A stretch of DNA of 55,450 nt from Gammaproteobacteria bacterium (GTDB taxonomy: Bacteria; Pseudomonadota; Gammaproteobacteria; Pseudomonadales; Cellvibrionaceae). The position numbers were made by a program, and so were the translations under genes. Below are positions 42,423 through 50,469 of the stretch, one piece after another (position 1 is the first letter of the stretch; every line of letters starts with the position of its first letter). The stretch is from contig JANYIO010000142.1 of the NCBI GenBank assembly GCA_025362015.1, forward strand, positions 1 to 55,450, given 5' to 3'. The notes under the pieces are model-generated. The model worked only from the letters and a program-made list of their open reading frames with translations. It was not told where the DNA came from and did not search any database.

Positions 42423-44681
42423 TCATGCTTTTACTCTTACGCAATCCACAAAATAACCTTTCTTGCCATCGACTTCGCGTTTTACCAAGCCGTGAACGTC
42501 AGTTTCAAAGCCAGGAAATTTTTCATTAAAATCGCGCGCGAATTTTAAATAATCAACGATGGTTTTGTTGAAACGTTCGCCGGGAATTAATAATGGAATA
42601 CCTGGCGGATAAGGCGTTAATAAAATTGAAGTGATGCGGCCTTCAAGTTCGTCGATAGGTACGCGGTCGATTTCGCGGTGCGCCATCATTGCAAAAGCAT
42701 CTGAAGGTTTCATCGCCGGCTGCATATCAGACAAATACATTTCTGTCGTTAAACGCGCGACGCCATAAGCTTTGTAAGTTTCATGAATTTGCTGACATAA
42801 ATCGCGCAAACCTAAACGCTCGTAGCGTGGATTCGCGGCGGCAAATTCTGGAAGAATGCGCCACATGGGTTGGTTTTTATCGTAGTCGTCTTTGAATTGC
42901 TGCAGCGCTGTCAGCAAGGTATTCCAGCGGCCTTTAGTGATGCCAATGGTAAACATAATGAAGAATGAATAGAGGCCACATTTCTCAATAATTACGCCAT
43001 TTTCAGCGAGGTATTTAGTCACGATAGAAGCGGGAATACCGGTTTCGCTGAACTTACCATCCACTGATAACCCGGGGTTGATAATGGTGGCTTTAATAGG
43101 ATCAAGCATATTGAAACCAGTGGCCAATTTACCAAAGCCATGCCAGTTGTCTTCACTGCGCAATACCCAATCATCACGCTCGCCAATGCCGTCTTCAGAA
43201 AACTCTTCTGGCCCCCAAACCTGGAACCACCAGTCTTGACCCCATTCGGCGTCTACTTTTTTCATAGAACGGCGGAAATCGAGCGCTTCTAAAATAGATT
43301 CTTCAACCAGCGCAGTACCGCCAGGTGCCTCCATCATGGCCGCAGCTACATCGCAGGAAGCGATAATAGAATATTGCGGCGAGGTAGAGGTATGCATCAA
43401 ATAGGCTTCATTAAAAGCATCTTGATCCAGCTTCACAGTTTCAGATTCGCGCACCAAAATTTGCGAGGCCTGCGACAAACCAGCGAGTAATTTATGCGTA
43501 GATTGTGTGGAAAAAATCATCGACTCTTTAGCGCGTGGACGATCTTTACCAATAGCATGCATGTCTTTATAAAAATCATGGAAGGTCGCGTGCGGCAGCC
43601 AGGCTTCGTCAAAATGCAGAGTGTCAATTTTACCATCAAGCATTTCTCTTAAGGTTTCGACGTTGTAAATCACGCCGTCATAAGTGGACTGTGTAATCGT
43701 TAAAATGCGCGGCTTTTTATTGACTGCAACGCGAGCAAAAGGGTTAGCTTCAATTTTGCGCGCAATGCTTTCAGGAGTGAATTCTTCTAACGGAATTGGC
43801 CCGATAATCCCCAGATGATTGCGTGTAGGCATCAAAAATACCGGAATCGCGCCGCACATAATGATCGAATGCAAAATTGATTTATGGCAGTTACGATCAA
43901 CTACAACAATATCTCCCGGCGCTACCGTTGAGTGCCACACCATCTTGTTGGAAGTTGAGGTACCGTTAGTCACAAAGTAACAGTGATCGGCGTTAAAAAT
44001 ACGCGCAGCATTGCGTTCCGATGCAGCGATGGGGCCAGTGTGATCAAGCAATTGACCAAGCTCTTCAACCGCGTTGCAAACATCCGCACGCAGCATATTT
44101 TCACCAAAAAATTGATGAAACATTTGCCCGATAGGCGATTTCAAAAATGCCACGCCGCCGGAGTGACCAGGGCAGTGCCAGGAGTAGGAGCCATCGTTTG
44201 CGTAATGCACCAAAGCGCGAAAAAATGGTGGCGCCAAGCCATCCAAATAAGATTTTGCTTCACGAATAATATGGCGCGCCACAAATTCCGGAGTGTCTTC
44301 AAACATATGAATGAAGCCATGTAGCTCACGCAAAATATCGTTAGGGATATGGCGCGAGGTACGGGTTTCGCCGTAAAGATAAATCGGAATGTCGGCGTTT
44401 TTGTAACGAATTTCTTCCACAAAAGCACGTAATGATTTTAGTGCGTGATCCGTTTCTTCGAGTGAGCCGGCACCAAATTCTTCATCGTCTATCGACAAAA
44501 TAAACGCCGATGCGCGCGATTGTTGTTGCGCAAATTGCGATAAGTCGCCATAGCTAGTCACGCCTAGCACCTCCATCCCCTCTTTTTCCATTGCATCTGC
44601 CAGCGCACGGATACCAAGGCCGGAGGTGTTTTCAGAACGGAAATCTTCGTCGATGATGACAATGGGAAAACGGAATTTCAT
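42423..44681 (-). CDS. PLP-dependent Orn/Lys/Arg decarboxylase (biodegradative arginine decarboxylase-like)
   Basis: From ATG 44681 (GGAG 6 bases upstream) the 752-residue protein shows the three class-I domains. An N-terminal response-regulator-like wing comprises about 1-140. The PLP core has 'SWHCPGHSGGVAFLKSPIGQMFH', 'VTNGTSTSNK', 'LHFDEAWLPHA' and the cofactor Lys in 'STQSTHKLLAG' (Lys397). The C-terminal domain has 'PYPPGIPLLIPGE'. 'DGVIYNVE' and the length favour an arginine-type enzyme, but Arg, Lys or Orn cannot be separated by eye. It makes a polyamine or agmatine and consumes protons. Single-gene unit. Confidence 0.9.
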   Translation of the reverse strand: MKFRFPIVIIDEDFRSENTSGLGIRALADAMEKEGMEVLGVTSYGDLSQFAQQQSRASAFILSIDDEEFGAGSLEETDHALKSLRAFVEEIRYKNADIPIYLYGETRTSRHIPNDILRELHGFIHMFEDTPEFVARHIIREAKSYLDGLAPPFFRALVHYANDGSYSWHCPGHSGGVAFLKSPIGQMFHQFFGENMLRADVCNAVEELGQLLDHTGPIAASERNAARIFNADHCYFVTNGTSTSNKMVWHSTVAPGDIVVVDRNCHKSILHSIIMCGAIPVFLMPTRNHLGIIGPIPLEEFTPESIARKIEANPFARVAVNKKPRILTITQSTYDGVIYNVETLREMLDGKIDTLHFDEAWLPHATFHDFYKDMHAIGKDRPRAKESMIFSTQSTHKLLAGLSQASQILVRESETVKLDQDAFNEAYLMHTSTSPQYSIIASCDVAAAMMEAPGGTALVEESILEALDFRRSMKKVDAEWGQDWWFQVWGPEEFSEDGIGERDDWVLRSEDNWHGFGKLATGFNMLDPIKATIINPGLSVDGKFSETGIPASIVTKYLAENGVIIEKCGLYSFFIMFTIGITKGRWNTLLTALQQFKDDYDKNQPMWRILPEFAAANPRYERLGLRDLCQQIHETYKAYGVARLTTEMYLSDMQPAMKPSDAFAMMAHREIDRVPIDELEGRITSILLTPYPPGIPLLIPGERFNKTIVDYLKFARDFNEKFPGFETDVHGLVKREVDGKKGYFVDCVRVKA

Positions 44682-45136
44682 AGAGGTCTCCAAATAGAGT
44701 TAAACCAGTGAATAGCCAGAATTGTAGCTTCTTTTTTAAGACCACCATTTAGGAAAATAATCCTTAACGACGGCAATCTATAGGCATTGGAAAATTGTGA
44801 AGTGGATTTTCGCAGATATGAGCGGAGTGTGGGGAAAAAATAAGACCATAATTGCCCATGAGGCAAGATTAATTTCCATAAACTCATCTTTCATACAGAT
44901 GGAACAATAATTAACGCAGCTTTAATCCCAGCTTTCGCTAACTCAACTCTAACAGAAACATATACTCAGATAGAATTAAATTTAAGGGCAAAATAATATC
45001 ACCAGATACTCCATAGCTATTTTTGATTGATATTTAATTGACCCAAATACATCTTTCCGCGACTCTTTCGCCCCTATACGCAAAGTTTTATGCAGAACAA
45101 TTTATTGACTTAAGTGTCAATTGCCCGAGGCAAGCC
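44682..45136. other. 455-bp divergent spacer
   Basis: No gene is supported. It separates the decarboxylase from the copper-linked ABC operon. The only clear structure is the palindrome at 45105-45120 next to the ABC operon's ribosome site. I found no convincing promoters. Confidence 0.4.
45105..45120 (+). promoter_or_regulatory. Operator-like palindrome before the ABC/SCO/cupredoxin operon
   Basis: TTGACTTAAGTGTCAA: TTGAC and GTCAA arms separated by 6 bases, with an inner ACTTAAGT palindrome. It lies 16 bp before ATG 45137, next to the GAGG ribosome site. FNR-type boxes have 4 bases between arms, so this is not one. Confidence 0.4.
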
Positions 45137-46198
45137 ATGAATTACGATGATCCAAAAAATGCTGACTTTTTGCTGCGCAGGCGATTGATATTAGGCGTAG
45201 CTGCAGCTGCGGCGGCACTGCCATTCGCTGGATTATCGTCATGTTCCAAAAAAGAAGAGGGTAAAGCCCAACTGCTACAAGTCGGTGGCTTACCAGTAAC
45301 TTGTAACCTCACCTTGCCAGTGGCGTGTACCGCGAAAGCCGCCAGCAATCTCGCGGGCACGGGCGATAACCGCTTTGAGTTTCAATATAGCAAGTACAGT
45401 GGCTGGCCAGAAATCAAGGAATCGCTGATGACTGGCCGTATTCAAGCCGCATATATGCTCGCGCCCTTAGTAATGGATCTGGCAGATAAGAAAGTTCCGC
45501 TTAAAATTGTGTCCCTCGGCCACCGCTCCGGCGCGGTGATTATGGTGAGAACAGACTCTAACTATCAAAGCTTTAGCGAACTTAAAGGTAAACGTATTGC
45601 CATTCCCAGCCGTTTTGCCGTGGATTTTTTGTTCCTGCGGAAAATGCTGGCGAAAGAAAACATGACGCCGAAAGATATTGAAATTGTCGAGATGCCGCCG
45701 CCCGATATGCCCGCCGCGCTCTATGCCAACGCAGTAGATGCCTATTGCACCGGAGAACCGTTTGGCGCCGCCGCTCAACGCGCTGGCTACGCGCGCCCAC
45801 TGCGGATGACCCGCGATGAATGGCGCAATTACATTTGCTGTGTGCTTACTGTACGCGAAGAGTTAATTCATGATAACCCCGCTATGGTGCAGGACTTGGT
45901 CAATCATGTGATGGGTGCTGGCACCTGGCTGGATATAAAACAGGGCAACCGCGATAAGGCGGTGGCAATTGCCGCCAAGCGCGAGTTTTTCAATCAAGAT
46001 CCAAACATTCTCAAATTTGTGATGGAAACCCCCACCGACCGAGTGACTTACGGCGATTTGCGAATGATCAGAGCTGAATTTGAAGACTTAATGCAGCTTT
46101 CGATGGAGGCTGGCACACTCAAACACCCGGTTGCCTATGAAAGTTACATCAATGACAGTTTTGTCAAAAATGCCAAACCGACCACCATTACCCTGTGA
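45137..46198 (+). CDS. NrtA/CmpA-like ABC substrate-binding lipoprotein with Tat-type signal
   Basis: ATG 45137 is chosen for its GAGG 6 bases upstream. The 353-residue protein starts with 'LLRRRLILGVAAAAAALPFAGLSSC', a twin-Arg-like signal joined to a lipobox (Cys near 35). The body is of the NrtA/CmpA/NMT1 type: 'EFQYSKYSGWPEIKESLMTGRIQAAYMLAPLVMDLADKKVPLKIV', 'ELKGKRIAIPSRFAVDFLFLRKML' and 'MPPPDMPAALYANAVDAYCTGEPFGAAAQRAGYARPL'. It is shorter than NrtA and lacks that protein's C-terminal extension. It heads an operon with SCO, cupredoxin, permease and ATPase. The substrate is unknown. Confidence 0.85.
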   Translation: MNYDDPKNADFLLRRRLILGVAAAAAALPFAGLSSCSKKEEGKAQLLQVGGLPVTCNLTLPVACTAKAASNLAGTGDNRFEFQYSKYSGWPEIKESLMTGRIQAAYMLAPLVMDLADKKVPLKIVSLGHRSGAVIMVRTDSNYQSFSELKGKRIAIPSRFAVDFLFLRKMLAKENMTPKDIEIVEMPPPDMPAALYANAVDAYCTGEPFGAAAQRAGYARPLRMTRDEWRNYICCVLTVREELIHDNPAMVQDLVNHVMGAGTWLDIKQGNRDKAVAIAAKREFFNQDPNILKFVMETPTDRVTYGDLRMIRAEFEDLMQLSMEAGTLKHPVAYESYINDSFVKNAKPTTITL

Positions 46199-46257
46199 TG
46201 TACCCTGTGCCTGTGATATGCCCTGTACCATTTCCTGAGATAGTAGAGAAGCCAAAC

Positions 46258-46863
46258 GTGAAACAATTATTCGTGCGCTTAATGCCGTTTTTACTGTGGG
46301 CGGTTGCGGTCAATGCGGCACATAGCGAAGCGCTTAAATCAGGCATTTTCGATCCACCACGACTTGCACCGGACTTCACGCTGCAAAGCTCTAACGGCGG
46401 TGAATTTAAGCTCAGCCAGGCGCGCGGCAAAGTGGTCGTATTGGGTTTTGGTTTTACTCATTGCACAGCAGTCTGCCCCATTACACTCGCTAATCTGGCA
46501 CAAGCGCGCAAAAAGTTAGGCGCTTTAGCCGATGATGTGCAAGTCGTTTACGTCACCGTCGACCCTGAGCATGACGATCCGGCGCGCCTGCACGAGTATC
46601 TCGCCTTTTTTGATCCAACGTTTATTGGTGTCACTGGAACAGACGCACAATTGTCGTTAGTACGGCAGGAGTATGGAATAGTCGCTGGCAAAGTCACCGG
46701 TAAAACTGGCCAGCCTGAGGTACATCATTCGTCTTATATTTATCTGATCGATCGTGCAGGACTTCTGCGTGCGTTGGTCCCCTTCGGCAAAAGCCCTGAC
46801 GATATAGTTCACGATGTGAACATTCTGCTGCTAACAAATCTTGCTGCAAGTAAGGCAGGATAA
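46258..46863 (+). CDS. SCO1/SenC family copper-binding protein
   Basis: The frame is open from ATG 46198, but GTG 46258 gives a proper signal peptide (MKQLFVRLMPFLLWAVAVNA) and the bases between are a short repeat, so GTG is preferred. The thioredoxin-like body has the copper/redox motif 'CTAVC' (Cys69, Cys73), 'VYVTVDPEHDDP' and the third ligand His157 in 'VHHSSYIYLID'. SCO proteins deliver copper to CuA-type sites or reduce their cysteines. Linkage to an ABC importer and a cupredoxin-like protein is unusual and suggests copper-related delivery for this system. Confidence 0.88.
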   Translation: MKQLFVRLMPFLLWAVAVNAAHSEALKSGIFDPPRLAPDFTLQSSNGGEFKLSQARGKVVVLGFGFTHCTAVCPITLANLAQARKKLGALADDVQVVYVTVDPEHDDPARLHEYLAFFDPTFIGVTGTDAQLSLVRQEYGIVAGKVTGKTGQPEVHHSSYIYLIDRAGLLRALVPFGKSPDDIVHDVNILLLTNLAASKAG

Positions 46864-46871
46864 GTAGATTT

Positions 46872-47342
46872 ATGATGTGGATTCGCCGTCATTGGCTGTT
46901 ATTGTTACTGCTCAATCTGGTGTTTGATGCCGTTATTTTAATGGCTCTAGTACCCATACGCATCGAATCACGCGAAGAAGTTTTTGAAATCCCAACAGGT
47001 ACCTGGGCGCGGCGGATGGCGGGCGAAAAAATCGAAATTCTTCCCCAAGCAGTCTATCTCGCGCTTGGCGTCAGGGATGTATTAGTGCTGCGCAATCTCG
47101 ATACAGTGCCGCAGATTTTTGGCCCCACCCTGATTATGCCCAATCAAAGTTTTAAACTTCCTTTCGAATTGGCATCCGATTACCAGTTTGCCTGTACCGC
47201 GCATTTGAGCGGACAAATGACGGTGGTGGTTGACCCTGAACCAACGCTCGGCTGGTCGCGATTGGTATGGCGAGTAAAAACGTTAACGCGACACTTACCC
47301 ACAACTAAAATAGCCGAAACGAAAATAGCCACGCAAAAATAA
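46872..47342 (+). CDS. Membrane-anchored cupredoxin-like protein
   Basis: The 156-residue protein has an N-terminal membrane helix (about 8-28) and a cupredoxin-like domain (about 60-120). The domain ends with 'YQFACTAHLSGQMTVVV', the C-x2-H-x4-M ligand loop of type 1 copper sites (Cys108, His111, Met116). The first-ligand position, expected as His before the 'FGPTLIMP' turn, reads 'VPQIFGP', so the N-terminal His seems replaced by Gln81. It lies 8 bp after the SCO gene and 55 bp before the permease. A periplasmic copper carrier or binding partner is inferred. Confidence 0.7.
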   Translation: MMWIRRHWLLLLLLNLVFDAVILMALVPIRIESREEVFEIPTGTWARRMAGEKIEILPQAVYLALGVRDVLVLRNLDTVPQIFGPTLIMPNQSFKLPFELASDYQFACTAHLSGQMTVVVDPEPTLGWSRLVWRVKTLTRHLPTTKIAETKIATQK

Positions 47343-47397
47343 CTACAAAAGTACATCAGAAAACCCTATAAGTGCTCCACAATAAAAAGGTATCCAT

Positions 47398-48156
47398 GTG
47401 TTAAAACTAAAACAGACGCTGCCCCCGCTGGCAGTATTAGGATTGTTAATTGCGGTCTGGTGGCTAGTGGTCGTTAAAACCGAATCTGCTATTTTCCCGA
47501 CTCCACTGCAAGTGGTCACCGGCACATTGGAACTGGTAAAAGACGGCTCCTTATGGGAGCACATAGGCTCATCGCTAATGCGTGTTGGCGCCGGCTTTTT
47601 GTTAGCGGTTGTCGTTGCCATTCCACTTGGGCTATGGATGGGGCGCGTTGAAGGCGCATACATAACCCTCAACCCTATTTTCCAAATACTGCGCCCTATT
47701 TCCCCCATCGCCTGGATTCCGCTGGCGATTTTGTGGTTTGGCGTAGGCAACGCTTCGCCCATTTTTCTCATCTTTATCGCCTCAGTTTTTCCAATGATTG
47801 TGCAGACCGCTGCTGGCGTGCACACCATTGAGCAGCGCTACCTCAGGGCGGCGGAGAACTTTGGTGTTTCGCGCTATAAACTCTTTACCCAAGTCATCAT
47901 TCCGGCGGTTTTACCAGAGATGATCGTCGGCATGCGCATTTCGCTCGGCGTTGCCTGGCTCGTAGTCGTTGCCGCCGAAATGATCGCGCTGCGTTCAGGC
48001 CTGGGCTACTTAATTATGGATTCACGCAATGCCGGCAACCGCTATGACCTCGTCATCGCCGGCATGATTATCATCGGTATCATTGGACTGTTATTGGACG
48101 GCTTAATGCGACTTCTGGAAGGGCTTAAATCAGTAAGGTGGCGTTATGGTCGATAA
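47398..48156 (+). CDS. ABC transporter permease (NitT/TauT-type)
   Basis: The 252-residue protein starts at GTG 47398, 7 bases after AAAAAGG. About six membrane helices with the BPD_transp_1 hallmark 'GVHTIEQRYLRAAENFGVSRYKLFTQVIIPAVLPEMIVGMRISLGVAWLVVVAAEM'. This is the SsuC/TauC/NrtB style. The gene overlaps the ATPase start by 11 bases, so the two are coupled. It is shorter than the NrtB at 17018 and is a separate system. Confidence 0.9.
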   Translation: MLKLKQTLPPLAVLGLLIAVWWLVVVKTESAIFPTPLQVVTGTLELVKDGSLWEHIGSSLMRVGAGFLLAVVVAIPLGLWMGRVEGAYITLNPIFQILRPISPIAWIPLAILWFGVGNASPIFLIFIASVFPMIVQTAAGVHTIEQRYLRAAENFGVSRYKLFTQVIIPAVLPEMIVGMRISLGVAWLVVVAAEMIALRSGLGYLIMDSRNAGNRYDLVIAGMIIIGIIGLLLDGLMRLLEGLKSVRWRYGR

Positions 48157-48886
48157 GATTGTTATCAAAGATATCAAAAAGAGTTTTGTCTCTGGTAAAG
48201 AAACTCTCGCAGTGGTTGGCGGACTTAGCCTAACCGTTGGCGAAGGCGAGTTTGTCGCTATAGTCGGGCCATCGGGCTGCGGCAAATCAACACTGATGAA
48301 AATCATCGCAGGCTTCGAACAGCCCGATTCAGGCCATGTTGCAGTTGATGGCGTGTTGCGCAAAGGCCCCAATGCCAACGGCATAGTTATTTCCCAACAT
48401 GGGTCAGTGTTTCCCTGGCTGAACGTGCAACAAAATCTAATGTTTGGCCTCAACGGCAACGAGCACGGCGACAAAGCCGCACTCGCTGATCACTATGCAG
48501 CGATGGTCGGGCTGAAAGGCTTCGAGCAAAATTATCCCCATGAACTTTCGGGCGGGATGTTGAAGCGTGTGGAAATTGCGCGCGCATTAGTGGTGAAGCC
48601 AGAAATTTTGTACATGGATGAACCCTTCTCCGCATTGGATGCATTAATGAATTTACGCATGCGTACAGAGTTGTTGCGTATTTTGGAGGAAGAGCGCCAC
48701 ACGGTATTGCTGATTACGCACGATGTTGAAGAAGCCATCCATTTGGCCGATCGGATTATTGTGCTTTCACCGCGCCCAGCCAGTATTCAGGCTGTGTTTG
48801 AAGTTCCATTCAAACATCCACGCAAATTATCAACTCCCGAAGCACAAACTTTGAAGGATGATATTTTGCGCGAGCTTGGAATTTAA
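48146..48886 (+). CDS. ABC transporter ATPase (NitT/TauT-type)
   Basis: The 246-residue ATPase has Walker A 'GPSGCGKST' (41-49), Q-loop 'VISQHGSVFPWLNVQQNL', signature 'LSGGMLKRVEIARAL', Walker B 'ILYMDEPFSALDAL' and H-loop 'LITHDVEEA'. It pairs with the overlapping permease. It is the last gene of the five-gene unit; I see no strong terminator immediately after. Confidence 0.92.
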   Translation: MVDKIVIKDIKKSFVSGKETLAVVGGLSLTVGEGEFVAIVGPSGCGKSTLMKIIAGFEQPDSGHVAVDGVLRKGPNANGIVISQHGSVFPWLNVQQNLMFGLNGNEHGDKAALADHYAAMVGLKGFEQNYPHELSGGMLKRVEIARALVVKPEILYMDEPFSALDALMNLRMRTELLRILEEERHTVLLITHDVEEAIHLADRIIVLSPRPASIQAVFEVPFKHPRKLSTPEAQTLKDDILRELGI

Positions 48887-49076
48887 TCCACAGAAATTTA
48901 ATCTAGTTGAAACGCCGTTTACTTTTGTATTTACATCGGACCAAACAGCAAATTCATGATTTTGGCTAACAAAATGAAAACGGCGGTCTACCGGCCCGGA
49001 AATGAAAACATAGACGGAAACGAAAAGATAGATTGTATAATTGAACGACCCAATTTCGGCGCGGGTTTCTTCGAGA

Positions 49077-49131
49077 TTAGTGCACTAAAAATAATTAGTA
49101 CACTACGCTTGGCGTTAGCGGCTTCGCCAAG
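49077..49131. repeat. Twin near-palindromes and hairpin beside the pyruvate-kinase remnant
   Basis: TTAGTGCACTAA (49077-49088) is a perfect 12-bp palindrome. TTAGTACACTA (49095-49105) is a near copy 18 bp later. Then CTTGGCG (49108-49114) pairs with CGCCAAG (49125-49131). This compact set lies at the truncated end of the remnant, so it may belong to a small repeat or an operator. Confidence 0.5.
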
Positions 49132-49567
49132 TATATGGAGCCATTACGCGCACCCTACGCTCAGAGCCAACAGAGCCCAACCGGCTTTCGTTATGATTTA
49201 GCCAACTTTGACTAAATTTGATTTCCGTGACGTTGCCTGACGGAAACCCGATCGATTTACTAAGTCTATGCAAGGCTCTGAGCGTGGCATCAAGTGCCGC
49301 TAAAACGTGCGACTCAGCCCGCCCGAAAGAGGAAAGCCCAAGTTCAGCCAAGCTGAATTGTAACGGACGCAGATCTCGCCGACGCAACGCCAAATAGTGA
49401 AGCAGATTGCGCGCACTGGCTTGATGGCTAGGGTGAACTTTGGCAAGACGCGCAGCACCTCTAACCTCTTCGGAAATCATATCCGCGCGAATAGCGCTTA
49501 GCTCTTTGAAGAGTCGCTGAATATCTAAAAATTTTGAAGAATCATGAACATCAATATTTTTTTGCAT
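49115..49567 (-). pseudogene. Truncated N-terminal fragment of a pyruvate-kinase-like gene
   Basis: Residues about 15-103 ('IRADMISEEVRGAARLAKVHPSHQASARNLLHYLALRRRDLRPLQFSLAELGLSSFGRAESHVLAALDATLRALHRL' in substance) match the extra N-terminal region of a proteobacterial class of pyruvate kinases. The catalytic barrel that should follow is missing. After residue 103 the frame runs into about 47 unrelated, Arg/Ser-rich residues and stops at 49115. No barrel sequence is visible downstream. The break therefore lies near 49255-49260. It may be a gene-decay scar; a functional short domain is less likely. Confidence 0.6.
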
Positions 49568-49726
49568 GATGAAACACCCTCTTAACGAGCCGAAGGAAGA
49601 TCGACTCCATATGAGGATGCGCTAACAATATTAATTGAATCTGTTCGTTATGCCACACAAAATTAAATTAAAAATTGCTGCTGCACATCTGAATCATGCA
49701 AATGTAATTTATTAAATGCTTCCTAA

Positions 49727-50440
49727 TTAAATGCTTCCTAATTGTTGATGCAAGCCATAAGTCATTAAACTTAAAAAAACCACCAACCCTAAATACAGCA
49801 ACCCATAATTAATACGATCATTAATCGATGCTTTGTAATAGTGTTCACCTGCGGCGATTTGTTCTGCGCTCGGCCATAGCGCTTGTTTGATTTGGGGATA
49901 TGCGAGTACGGCAATTAAAATCAACATCGGGCTGGGACTGTAAATAAACAACCCAATCAAAATGGGCACTCCAAGGAGCCATACCTTCGGGGAAATAATG
50001 GCCGTAATGCGGCCACCATCAAGCGGGGAAACGGGAATCAAATTAAATAAATTGAGCATAAAGCCAGAGTAGGCCAACGCCATTAATAAGTGGCTACTTT
50101 GTTCTCTCGCAACAAAATAAACCGCAAGCGCCGCAGCAGAGCCGGCAATTGGGCCGGCAAAACCAATGTAAGCTTCTGTCTCAACATCCATTGGCGTTTC
50201 TTTCAGCTGAATCCACGCGCCTACAAAGGGAATAAACGTAGGGGCACCCACATCCAAACCGCGTTGGCGTGCAGCTACGTAATGGCCCAACTCATGAAAT
50301 AACAACAGCAATACAAAACCGACCGCATAGGGCCAACCAAAAATCCAGGAGTACACAACCATAGAAATAATCATTGACCCGCAGGTCAACAACAACTTCC
50401 CAAATTTACCTGCGGTCAACAATGCCAATAGCAACTTCAT
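49727..50440 (-). CDS. M50-family site-2-protease-like membrane metalloprotease
   Basis: The 237-residue polytopic membrane protein has the zinc motif 'FHELGHY' (His49, Glu50, His53) in a membrane helix and the third-ligand region 'NLFNLIPVSPLDGGR' (Asp141). These are the M50 hallmarks. There is no PDZ domain, so this is the short type. The cleaved substrate is unknown. It follows the DUF2167 gene by 29 bp and is probably co-transcribed with it. Confidence 0.88.
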   Translation of the reverse strand: MKLLLALLTAGKFGKLLLTCGSMIISMVVYSWIFGWPYAVGFVLLLLFHELGHYVAARQRGLDVGAPTFIPFVGAWIQLKETPMDVETEAYIGFAGPIAGSAAALAVYFVAREQSSHLLMALAYSGFMLNLFNLIPVSPLDGGRITAIISPKVWLLGVPILIGLFIYSPSPMLILIAVLAYPQIKQALWPSAEQIAAGEHYYKASINDRINYGLLYLGLVVFLSLMTYGLHQQLGSI

Positions 50441-50469
50441 AATGATTCACTTTAAAAAATTGCTATTCA

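Noticed and set aside
43983-44324. 113-codon frame antisense to the decarboxylase
   Set aside because: It lies fully opposite a conserved PLP-enzyme core and has no supporting signals.
45105-45120. FNR/Anr box
   Set aside because: FNR-type sites have four bases between the TTGAN and NTCAA arms; here there are six.
48956-49201. 81-codon plus-strand open frame
   Set aside because: It runs through the palindromes and antisense to the pyruvate-kinase remnant, has no ribosome site and no recognisable protein character.
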